Shown here one piece after another: positions 40,448 through 48,020 of a stretch of 64,000 nucleotides of DNA. How positions within the stretch are numbered: position 1 is the first letter of the stretch; each line of letters begins with the position of its first letter. The notes under the pieces were generated by a model. It saw only the letters and a list, made by a program, of their open reading frames with translations, made no database searches and was not told the origin of the DNA. A program made the position numbers and the translations under genes. Origin of the DNA: CAYOYK01 sp964408185 (lineage in GTDB: Bacteria; Bacillota; Clostridia; Christensenellales; Aristaeellaceae); NCBI GenBank assembly GCA_964408185.1, contig CAYOYK010000001.1, forward strand, positions 62,001 to 126,000, written 5' to 3'.

Positions 40448-41899
40448 ATGACGGATATTCTGATAATCGGCGGCGGCGTCATCGGCTGTGCGGCAGCGCG
40501 GTTGCTCTCCGCCTACGAGGCCGATATCACCCTGCTTGAGCGCGGCGACGACGTGGCCGAAGGCGCGAGCAAGGCCAACAGCGGCATCGTTCACGCTGGC
40601 TTTGACGCGAAGCCGGGCACGCTGAAGGCCAAATACAACGTGGAGGGCTCCCGCATGTACGAGGCCCTCTGCCGCGAGGTCAACGCGCCCTATACGCGCC
40701 CCGGCGCGCTGGTGCTGGCCTTTACCCCGGAGGAGGAGCAGACCGTCCGCTCGCTTTACGAGCAGGGCCTGCAAAACGGCGTGGAGGGCCTCCGGCTGCT
40801 GACAAGCAAAGAGCTTCTCGCCTTGGAGCCCAACGTCAACCCGGACGCGACTCTCGCGCTGCTGGCCCCCACCAGCGGCCTGACCAGCCCCTACGAGCTG
40901 ACCTGCGCGCTGGCCGACCACGCGGCGGTCAACGGCGTGCGCTTCCAGCTGAACACCGAGGTACTGTCCATCGGCAAAACGGACGGCGGCTACCTTGTGC
41001 GGACCAACAAGGGCGATATCGGCTGCAAAACGCTGGTGCTCTGCGCGGGCGCGAGCAGCGGCGCGCTGCACAACCAAATCGGCACGCGCAAGCTGAACGT
41101 CACGCCCCGCAAGGGCGAGTATTACTTGCTCGACCATACAAGCCCCTCGCTGTTCACGCGCACCATGTTCCAAGCGCCCACGCGCATGGGCAAGGGCGTG
41201 CTGGTCAGCCCGACCGTACACGGCAACCTGCTGCTCGGCCCCACCGCCGAGGATGTGACCGACCCTCTGGACGTGAGCACCACCGCCGCTCAGCTCAAGC
41301 TGGTCAGCGAAAAGGCTCGCCTGACTTGGCCCAAGGAGAATCTTCGCTCGACCGTCACCACATTCGCGGGCATTCGCGCGCATGAGGCGGGCGACGACTT
41401 TATCATTGGCGCAGTCGAGGGCGCGCCGGGCGCGTACGAGGCCGCCGGAATCGAAAGCCCCGGCCTGAGCGCCGCCCCGGCCATCGCCAACGCGCTGGCG
41501 GAGCAGATCGCCGCCGAGACCCATCTGCGCAAAAAGCCCGATTGGACGCCCGCGCCTTACCGCGAAAAGCCCTTTTACGCCATGACCACCGCCGAGCGCG
41601 CCGCCATCGTGGCAAAAGACCCGCAGTACGGGCAGATCATCTGCCGCTGCGAGCAGGTGACCGAGGCGGAGATCCGCGCGGCGATTCATCGGCCCGTGGG
41701 CGCTCGCTCCATCGACGGGGTCAAGCGCCGCACCCGCGCCGGCATGGGCCGGTGTCAGGGCGGCTTTTGCAGCCCGCGCGTGCTGGAGATCTTGGCGCAG
41801 GAGCTGCACATCGACCCCACCGAGGTGACCAAGTGCGGCGGCGAGAGCCGCGTGCTGGTCTCCACCATCCGCGACGCGCTGCGCAAGGAGGAAGAATGA
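40448..41899 (+). CDS. FAD-dependent glycerol-3-phosphate dehydrogenase-like (GlpA-type) with BFD [2Fe-2S] domain
   Basis: 483 residues. DAO domain: FAD loop ILIIGGGVIGCAAARLL (residues 4-20), NSGIVHAGFDAKPGTLKA and GIRAHEAGDDFIIG. The C-terminal ~75 residues are a BFD-like iron-sulphur domain: ICRCEQVTEAEI (two Cys) and RAGMGRCQGGFC (two Cys). This is the GlpA/L-2-hydroxyglutarate oxidase-like type of anaerobic G3P oxidoreductases. It oxidises glycerol-3-phosphate or a similar hydroxy acid; the trio with the next two genes argues for G3P. ATG 40448 follows GGAGG. Confidence 0.88.
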   Translation: MTDILIIGGGVIGCAAARLLSAYEADITLLERGDDVAEGASKANSGIVHAGFDAKPGTLKAKYNVEGSRMYEALCREVNAPYTRPGALVLAFTPEEEQTVRSLYEQGLQNGVEGLRLLTSKELLALEPNVNPDATLALLAPTSGLTSPYELTCALADHAAVNGVRFQLNTEVLSIGKTDGGYLVRTNKGDIGCKTLVLCAGASSGALHNQIGTRKLNVTPRKGEYYLLDHTSPSLFTRTMFQAPTRMGKGVLVSPTVHGNLLLGPTAEDVTDPLDVSTTAAQLKLVSEKARLTWPKENLRSTVTTFAGIRAHEAGDDFIIGAVEGAPGAYEAAGIESPGLSAAPAIANALAEQIAAETHLRKKPDWTPAPYREKPFYAMTTAERAAIVAKDPQYGQIICRCEQVTEAEIRAAIHRPVGARSIDGVKRRTRAGMGRCQGGFCSPRVLEILAQELHIDPTEVTKCGGESRVLVSTIRDALRKEEE

Positions 41900-43185
41900 T
41901 GAGCGAACCCATCAGGACCGACGTGGAGCAGGCGGATGTGCTGATCATCGGCGCGGGCCCGGCCGGTATGGCCGCCGCCGCCGCCGCCCGCGAGCAGGGC
42001 GTGCAAAGCATTGTGGTGCTGGAGCGCGAGGACGCCATGGGCGGCATTCTGCGCCAGTGCATCCACAACGGCTTTGGTCTGCACCGCTTCAAGGAGGAGC
42101 TGACCGGGCCCGAATACGCCCAGCGGGATATCGACAAGATCAAGGAGCTGGGCGTCGAGGTGCGCCTTGGCACCACCGTGCTCAGCTTGGACGGCGACCG
42201 CAGGGTCACCGCCGTGAGCAGGGCGAAGGGCTTGCAGCTCATTCAAGCCAAGGCCGTCGTGCTGGCCATGGGCTGCCGCGAGCGCCCGCGCGGCGCGCTG
42301 GCAACCCCCGGCACCCGCTGCGCGGGCATCTACTCCGCCGGTACGGCGCAGAAGTTTGTCAACATGGAGGGCTACATGCCCGGCAAGCGCGTGGTCATCC
42401 TCGGCAGCGGCGATATCGGGCTGATCATGGCCCGCCGCATGACGCTGCAAGGGGCTAATGTGCTGGCCTGCGTGGAGATCATGCCCTACTCCAGCGGGCT
42501 GAACCGCAACATTGTGCAATGTTTGCAGGATTACAACATCCCCCTGCTGTTCAACCACACGGTGACCAATATCGAGGGCCGCGAGCGCCTGACCGGCTTG
42601 ACCGTGGCCGAGGTAGACGGCAAGCGCAACCCCATCCCCGGCACGGAGCAGCACTTTGACTGCGACACGCTGCTCCTCAGCGTCGGATTGATCCCCGAAA
42701 ACGAACTGAGCCAGCAGGCAGGGGTGGAGATTTCGCCGCTGACGCAGGGCGCGGTGGTGGATGATACCTTCGAGACCAGCGTGCCCGGCGTGTTCGCCTG
42801 CGGCAATGTGCTGCATGTGCACGATCTGGTGGATTTTGTCAGCGCCGAGAGCGCCCGCGCCGGAGCGGCCGCCGCCGCCTACGCGCTGGGCCGTCGCCGC
42901 GAGGGCCGCGTCATCCGCGTAACGGATGGGAACGGCGTGCGCGGCGCGGTGCCGCAAAAGCTCCACCTCCACGCCGACGCGAGCGAGCTGGCTCCCGTGC
43001 AGCTGATGTTCCGTCCCGCCGCCGTGTACGAAAACGCGACCATTCGCGTGCTGGACGGCGACAGGGAGGTTTCGCGCGTGAAAAAGCGCATCCTGACTCC
43101 CGGCGAGATGGCCGAGCTGACCCTCAAGCCTGAGGCGCTCGCGGCACTCTCCGGCGGCGACCTGACCGTCCAAATTGAAGCGTAA
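41899..43185 (+). CDS. NAD(P)/FAD-dependent oxidoreductase (GlpB-like partner)
   Basis: 428 residues. Two nucleotide loops: VLIIGAGPAGMAAAAAA (about residues 14-30, FAD) and VVILGSGDIGLIMARRM (about 165-181, NAD(P)). CIHNGFGLHRFKEELTGPEYA, GCRERPRG and VFACGNVLHVHDLVDFV are typical of the small oxidoreductases always encoded between a GlpA-like protein and DUF1667. It passes electrons between the first subunit and NAD(P) or quinone. ATG 41899 is seven bases after AGGAGG; ATG 41896 is an equal alternative. Confidence 0.88.
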   Translation: MSEPIRTDVEQADVLIIGAGPAGMAAAAAAREQGVQSIVVLEREDAMGGILRQCIHNGFGLHRFKEELTGPEYAQRDIDKIKELGVEVRLGTTVLSLDGDRRVTAVSRAKGLQLIQAKAVVLAMGCRERPRGALATPGTRCAGIYSAGTAQKFVNMEGYMPGKRVVILGSGDIGLIMARRMTLQGANVLACVEIMPYSSGLNRNIVQCLQDYNIPLLFNHTVTNIEGRERLTGLTVAEVDGKRNPIPGTEQHFDCDTLLLSVGLIPENELSQQAGVEISPLTQGAVVDDTFETSVPGVFACGNVLHVHDLVDFVSAESARAGAAAAAYALGRRREGRVIRVTDGNGVRGAVPQKLHLHADASELAPVQLMFRPAAVYENATIRVLDGDREVSRVKKRILTPGEMAELTLKPEALAALSGGDLTVQIEA

Positions 43186-43204
43186 GCCCGAAGGAGGCAT
43201 GAAT

Positions 43205-43558
43205 ATGGAACAGACCCTGACCTGCATCAACTGTCCCGTGGGCTGCCGCATTCAGACGACCATCGAGAACGGCGTATGCGTGAGCGTATCCGGCAACGGC
43301 TGCAAGCTGGGCGAGAAATACGCCATGCAGGAGAGCGTCAAGCCCCTGCGCATGGTCACCGCCGTGGTGCCCGTAGCGGGCGCGGCAATGCCCGTGAGCG
43401 TCAAAACGCGCACGCCCATCCCCAAGCAGGACATCGCGCGCTGCATGGCCGAGCTGAGCCAACTCGCGCTCAAGGCCCCGGTACATATGGGCGACGTGGT
43501 GCTCGCCAACGCCGTGGGCAGCGGCGTGGACGTCATTGCCACCAAGACGGTCGAATAA
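43205..43558 (+). CDS. DUF1667 protein, third subunit of the GlpA/GlpB-like complex
   Basis: 117 residues. LTCINCPVGCRI (CxxCxxxC, residues 4-15) and CKLGEKYAMQE are the DUF1667 cysteine motifs, likely an iron-sulphur or metal site; the later half (MPVSVKTRTPIPKQDIARCM) is the usual end. It is present with the preceding two genes in many Firmicutes. ATG 43205 is seven bases after AAGGAGG; the ATG at 43199 is too close. Confidence 0.9.
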   Translation: MEQTLTCINCPVGCRIQTTIENGVCVSVSGNGCKLGEKYAMQESVKPLRMVTAVVPVAGAAMPVSVKTRTPIPKQDIARCMAELSQLALKAPVHMGDVVLANAVGSGVDVIATKTVE

Positions 43559-43575
43559 GCGGCGCTTCCCAATGC

Positions 43576-43610
43576 AAAGCCCGCCGGAGAGCAGCTCTCC
43601 GGCGGGCTTT
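43576..43610. terminator. Long hairpin between converging genes
   Basis: Perfect 16-bp stem AAAGCCCGCCGGAGAG/CTCTCCGGCGGGCTTT with a 3-nt loop. T-tracts are short on both sides but the stem is very stable. Confidence 0.8.
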
Positions 43611-43636
43611 GGCATATACGCGGCGAATGGATCCCT

Positions 43637-44659
43637 TTACAGCGCGAGGAACGCCGGATCAAACAGGTTCTGCTCCTCGATACGGCGCTTGCCGTTTTCA
43701 ATCTCCTTGACCATGGCGGTCAGGCGATCGTTGACCGGGCAGGGTACGCCGTGCTCGTCGCCCTTCTGGGCGATGTAGCCGTTAAAGTAGTCGATCTCGG
43801 TCGGCCGTCCGCGCTCAAGGGATTGTAAGCTGGACGACTTGAGATTTTTGTACTTGAGACCCACGATATAGATCACGATATGGCGGCGCAGTCGGTCAAG
43901 CGCGCCGTCGCCCTTCATAAGGCCGTAGTAATCCAGCTTGCCGCCGAAGGGCGGCACGCGCAGGTTGAGCGCGTCCGCCACACGCATGGCCTCGCCAATG
44001 ATGGCGAGGAAGATCTTGCGGGCCTGCTTGCGCTTCATCATTTGGCCCAGCCGCAGGCCGCAGATGGCCCCCAGCGAGGTGATGCAGGAGTTGACGATGA
44101 GCTTGGAGTATAATTCCTCATAAATATGATCGGTGACGATGGTCTCCGTGACGGCGGAAAGAGCCTCCTTTGCGGGCTCAAGCGCGGCTTGGTCGCCCTC
44201 CAGACGGCCGATGATAAACTCGCCGGTGCTGGTCATTTCCAGCTGGCCGGGGCCGTGCATAGTGCCGCCAAAGCCGATCACGCAGCCTACCGTGCGCTCG
44301 CGGCCCACCACGGCGGCCAACGCGTCCACGCACACGCCGTTTTGCAGGCTGAGAACGAGGCTGTCCGGCTTGAGCAGCGGGAGCATTTGGCGCGCGCATT
44401 CGGGCATATCGTACGCCTTGGTGGCGATGAGGCAGAGATCGAACTGGCCGCTCAGCTCCTCCACGCTGGTCACGGCATGCACGGTGATATCATGCTCGCC
44501 CTTCACGCCGGTGATGTGTAAGCCCTTACCGCAGCTCAAATCGGCAATCTCGCGGTGCTTGCAGACCAGCGTGACGTCCTGCCCGGCCTGCCGCATGAAC
44601 GCGGCGGTCACCCCGCCGATCGCCCCCGCGCCGATGACGACAATTCGTTGTTTTTCCAT
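43637..44659 (-). CDS. Ketopantoate reductase-like (ApbA/PanE family)
   Basis: 340 residues. NADP loop VVIGAGAIGGVTAAFM (residues 6-21), CVIGFGGTMHGPG, and the C-terminal catalytic-Lys region ELYSKLIVNSCITSLGAICG (about 190-209). The family reduces 2-dehydropantoate to pantoate for CoA, but many members act on other 2-keto acids. No other pan gene is near; the neighbour is an RpiR regulator. ATG 44659 has AAGGAAAG. So the pathway assignment is open. Confidence 0.88.
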   Translation of the reverse strand: MEKQRIVVIGAGAIGGVTAAFMRQAGQDVTLVCKHREIADLSCGKGLHITGVKGEHDITVHAVTSVEELSGQFDLCLIATKAYDMPECARQMLPLLKPDSLVLSLQNGVCVDALAAVVGRERTVGCVIGFGGTMHGPGQLEMTSTGEFIIGRLEGDQAALEPAKEALSAVTETIVTDHIYEELYSKLIVNSCITSLGAICGLRLGQMMKRKQARKIFLAIIGEAMRVADALNLRVPPFGGKLDYYGLMKGDGALDRLRRHIVIYIVGLKYKNLKSSSLQSLERGRPTEIDYFNGYIAQKGDEHGVPCPVNDRLTAMVKEIENGKRRIEEQNLFDPAFLAL

Positions 44660-44755
44660 AACAAAATCGCTTCCTTTCCTTGCAATGTCAGGGGATATTG
44701 TACCATTGTCCCCGGTGTTTTGCAAATACGGGGAAGCGCAGGGCGGATGGGCCGA

Positions 44756-45607
44756 TCAGCGGTCGTTGCGCAGGATATCGGCCGTCACCTTGCGGTTGTG
44801 GCAGCTCTCCTCATAGTTTTCGTGGCAGAAGGCGAGATACAGCACCTCCATCAAAAACTGCTGGGAGGTCTTTACGCTCAGGCTGCCGCTCTGCATGGGG
44901 CCCTCGTTGCCGCCGCAAAGAAAGAGCAAATCGCACAGCTCCGCCAACGGGGAGCGTGCAAACCGGGAAATGCAAATGGTCTTGGCCCCCACATCCTTGG
45001 CGATGCGCGCAATCTTGAGCGTCTCCGGCGTTGCGCCGGAGTAGCTGAACAGAATCGCCACGTCCTCCCGGCCCATCAGCGAGGCCCGCATGTACTGCAT
45101 TCGCGCGTCCAGCGTACATTCCGCCTTGGGACACACGCGCAGGAAGCGGTTCTTGGCCTCCATGGCCGAGGCCGACGAGGCGCCCACGCCAAAGAAGCAG
45201 ATATGCTGCGCCTCGATGAGCCATTGGGTCGCCTCCATCAGCGCGGCGGGGTCGATGAGCTGATAGGTCTCGTGCAGCGACGCGACGTTGTTGTTCAGCA
45301 CCTTTTGGATCATCACGTCCACGGTGTCCATCGGCGTGACGATGCAGCCCTGTATCACCGGCGCTTGCGCCGTTTCTGTGACGCTCTGCGCCAAATCGAC
45401 CTTAAAGTCCTGATAGCCGTCCTTGCCCAGATGACGGCAAAAGCGGAACACGCTAGTATCGCCCACGTCGCATGCGATCGCCAGCTCCGTTATGGACATG
45501 TACAGCACGTTTTTGGCGCTGGAAAGCACGTAGTCGGCGATGTGCTTCTCCGCTCTTGTAAATGTGTTGTAGTTTGCCTTGATCGTGACAAACAGATCCT
45601 GTGACAT
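44756..45607 (-). CDS. MurR/RpiR family transcriptional regulator
   Basis: 283 residues. N-terminal HTH_6 (about 1-75: FTRAEKHIADYVLSSAKNVLYMSITELAIACDVGDTSVFRFCRHLG) and SIS sugar-phosphate domain (about 120-250: CFFGVGASSASAMEAKNRF, AILFSYSGATPETLKIARIAKDVGAKTICIS). It binds a phosphorylated sugar and regulates sugar use or wall recycling. ATG 45607 is 11 bases after AAGGAG. It has a consensus promoter 60 bp upstream. Its target genes are not evident. Confidence 0.92.
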   Translation of the reverse strand: MSQDLFVTIKANYNTFTRAEKHIADYVLSSAKNVLYMSITELAIACDVGDTSVFRFCRHLGKDGYQDFKVDLAQSVTETAQAPVIQGCIVTPMDTVDVMIQKVLNNNVASLHETYQLIDPAALMEATQWLIEAQHICFFGVGASSASAMEAKNRFLRVCPKAECTLDARMQYMRASLMGREDVAILFSYSGATPETLKIARIAKDVGAKTICISRFARSPLAELCDLLFLCGGNEGPMQSGSLSVKTSQQFLMEVLYLAFCHENYEESCHNRKVTADILRNDR

Positions 45608-45666
45608 GTGCGTGTTCACTCCTTGCGCGCATGGTTAATATGGCAACGATCTTCCCAATCTTGCCT

Positions 45667-45696
45667 ATTATATCGCCAATATCCTTTTATTGTCAA
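45667..45696 (-). promoter_or_regulatory. Consensus promoter of the RpiR regulator
   Basis: Minus strand TTGACA (45691-45696), 18-bp spacer, TATAAT (45667-45672), about 60 bp before the start codon. Near-perfect match to the vegetative consensus. Confidence 0.88.
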
Positions 45697-45743
45697 GCGC
45701 AAATTCCGAACAATTTTTCTTTGGCCTTTTATAAATGTTCGGG

Positions 45744-47900
45744 TCAGGCCTTGGGCGGCAGCATCGTCAGCGCGATGTGCTGCTTTTTGGCGTCCACCTC
45801 AACCACCCATACCTTTATGACGTCGCCCACCTTCACCACCTCGGAGGGGTGCTTGATAAAGCGGTTTGCCATGCGGCTGATATGCACCAGTCCGTCCTGA
45901 TGCACGCCGATATCCACAAACGCGCCAAAGTCGATCACGTTGCGCACGGTTCCCATAAGCTCCATGCCGGAAGCCAGATCCTTGATATCCAGCACATCGG
46001 TGCGCAGAATGGGCTTGGGCAGTTCATCGCGGGGGTCGCGGCCGGGCTTTTGCAGCTCGCGCAGGATGTCCTTGAGCGTCGGCTCGCCCACGCCCACATC
46101 CGCCGCAAGCGCCTTGAGCCCCTTTTCCTCCGCGCGGGCCTGAATATCCTTGAGGCCGCCGGAGCGCACGTCGCTCAGCTCGTAGCCCAGCTCCGCCAAA
46201 AGCTGCTTGGCCGCGTCGTAGCTCTCAGGGTGAACGGCGGTCGCGTCCAGCACGTTTTTGCTGTCCTGCACGCGCAGAAAGCCCGCGCATTGCTCGTATG
46301 CCTTTGGGCCGAGCTTGGGCACCTTTTTGAGCTGCGCGCGGGAGGTCAGCCCGCTCTCCTCACGAAATGCCACGATGTTCTTGGCCAGCGCCGGGCCGAT
46401 GCCCGCCACGTGGCTGAGCAGCGCCGCCGACGCGGTGCTGACCTCCACGCCCACGCTGTTGACGCAGCCCTCCACCACGCCGTCGAGGGCCTCCTCAAGC
46501 TGGGCCTCCTTGAGGTCGTGCTGGTATTGCCCCACGCCGATGGCCTTGGGGTCGATTTTCACAAGCTCGGCCAGCGGATCCTGCATGCGGCGGGCGATGC
46601 TCACCGCGCTGCGCAGGCTCACGTCGTACTGCGGGAACTCCTCCGCGGCCAGCTTGCTCGCCGAATACACCGACGCGCCCGCCTCGCTGACGATCATGTA
46701 CTGCACGCCTTCGCCCAGTTCAGGCAGCAGGCCGGCGATAAACTGCTCCGCCTCGCGACTGGCCGTGCCGTTGCCGATGGCGATGGCCGTGACCTTGTGC
46801 TTTTTGCACATGGCCTTGATATCGGCGCGCGCGCGCTGCTTGCCCGCCTCCGCGCCGGGCAGTGTGAAATGCCCCACGCCGGTCTCAAGCACCTTGCCGT
46901 TTTCATCCACCACAGCGAGCTTGCACCCCGTGCGGAAGCCCGGATCCACGCCCAGCGTCACGCGGCCCTTCACAGGCGGGGCCATGAGGAGCTGGTGCAG
47001 GTTTTTGCCAAACACCTGTATTGCCGACGCGCTGGCCCGGTCGGTCAGCTCGGCGCGCACCTCGCGCTCGATGGACGGCGCGATCAGCCGCGACCACGCA
47101 TCCTGCGCGGCAAGGCGCACCTGCTCGGTGGTCACGCTGCCCTCGCGCACGAAGGCCCGATCCAGCACGGCGTTGCTCGCCGCGTCGTCCATCTTGACGC
47201 TGGTTTTCAAATAGTCCTCGCGCTCGCCTCGGTTGATAGCCAGCACGCGGTGGTCCGGCAGCGTGCGTACATCCTGCTGAAAATCATAGTAGGTGCTGTA
47301 CACGCTGTCCTCGTCCTTTGCGCGGGCCACCACCATCTTGCCGCTGCGGAACGCCAGCGCGCGCAGCTCCTTGCGCGCGTCCGCATCGTCGCTGATCTGC
47401 TCCGCCACGATATCCCGCGCGCCCTGAAGGGCCTCCTGCTCGTCGGCAACGCCCTGCTCGGCGCTGATGTATGCCCGCGCCATCTCCTCGGCGGAGCCGG
47501 ACTTGACGTTTTGCATCAGCAGCTGGAGCGCGAGAGGCTCAAGGCCCTTCTCCTTTGCGATGGTCGCGCGTGTGCGCCGCTTGGGCTTGTAGGGACGGTA
47601 GATATCCTCCAGCTCGGCCAGCGTGGCGGCGGCGGCGAGCTTTTGCGTCAGCTCATCGGTCAGAACGCCCTGCTCGGTGAGCGAGCTCTGTATTTCCGCG
47701 CGGCGCTTATCCAACCCGCGCAGGTAGGTAAGGCGCTCGTACAGCTCCCGCAGCAGCTGATCGTCCAGCGAGCCGGTGGCCTCCTTGCGGTATCGCGCGA
47801 TAAAGGGGATGGTATTGCCGTCGTCGATCAGCCCGACGACCACCTCCACCTGCGCCATACGCAGCTTAAATTCTGTGCAGAGCATGCCCAGTATATCCAT
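45744..47900 (-). CDS. tex: Tex family RNA-binding transcription accessory protein
   Basis: 718 residues, full length. N-terminal helical domain (VVGLIDDGNTIPFIARYRKEATGSLDD), YqgF-like RNase H domain (LGVDPGFRTGCKLAVVD, about 330), helix-hairpin-helix region (VGIGPALAKNIVAFREESG) and a C-terminal S1 RNA-binding domain (GTVRNVIDFGAFVDIGVHQDGLVHIS, about 640-710). It binds RNA and affects transcription and toxin expression in known cases. ATG 47900 has AAGGGAG. Monocistronic. Confidence 0.96.
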   Translation of the reverse strand: MDILGMLCTEFKLRMAQVEVVVGLIDDGNTIPFIARYRKEATGSLDDQLLRELYERLTYLRGLDKRRAEIQSSLTEQGVLTDELTQKLAAAATLAELEDIYRPYKPKRRTRATIAKEKGLEPLALQLLMQNVKSGSAEEMARAYISAEQGVADEQEALQGARDIVAEQISDDADARKELRALAFRSGKMVVARAKDEDSVYSTYYDFQQDVRTLPDHRVLAINRGEREDYLKTSVKMDDAASNAVLDRAFVREGSVTTEQVRLAAQDAWSRLIAPSIEREVRAELTDRASASAIQVFGKNLHQLLMAPPVKGRVTLGVDPGFRTGCKLAVVDENGKVLETGVGHFTLPGAEAGKQRARADIKAMCKKHKVTAIAIGNGTASREAEQFIAGLLPELGEGVQYMIVSEAGASVYSASKLAAEEFPQYDVSLRSAVSIARRMQDPLAELVKIDPKAIGVGQYQHDLKEAQLEEALDGVVEGCVNSVGVEVSTASAALLSHVAGIGPALAKNIVAFREESGLTSRAQLKKVPKLGPKAYEQCAGFLRVQDSKNVLDATAVHPESYDAAKQLLAELGYELSDVRSGGLKDIQARAEEKGLKALAADVGVGEPTLKDILRELQKPGRDPRDELPKPILRTDVLDIKDLASGMELMGTVRNVIDFGAFVDIGVHQDGLVHISRMANRFIKHPSEVVKVGDVIKVWVVEVDAKKQHIALTMLPPKA

Positions 47901-47999
47901 TTGTATACTCCCTTTCCAAGCCGCGCTTTGGGCGGCACGGAGAACAGTGTATCAAATTCCGGCGTTCGTGGCAAGCGAAACCGACGGGGCGCGCGTGCG

Positions 48000-48020
48000 A
48001 AACAGCCTTTACGGCTGTTT
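48000..48020 (-). terminator. Hairpin at the end of the glycoside operon
   Basis: Eight-bp stem AAACAGCC/GGCTGTTT with a 5-nt loop, overlapping the GH78 stop. Only TTT follows, so weak. Confidence 0.5.

Noticed and set aside
45706..45741. Terminator after tex (CCGAACA/TGTTCGG arms)
   Set aside because: Short imperfect arms with a 22-nt loop and no clean T-tract in the right place.
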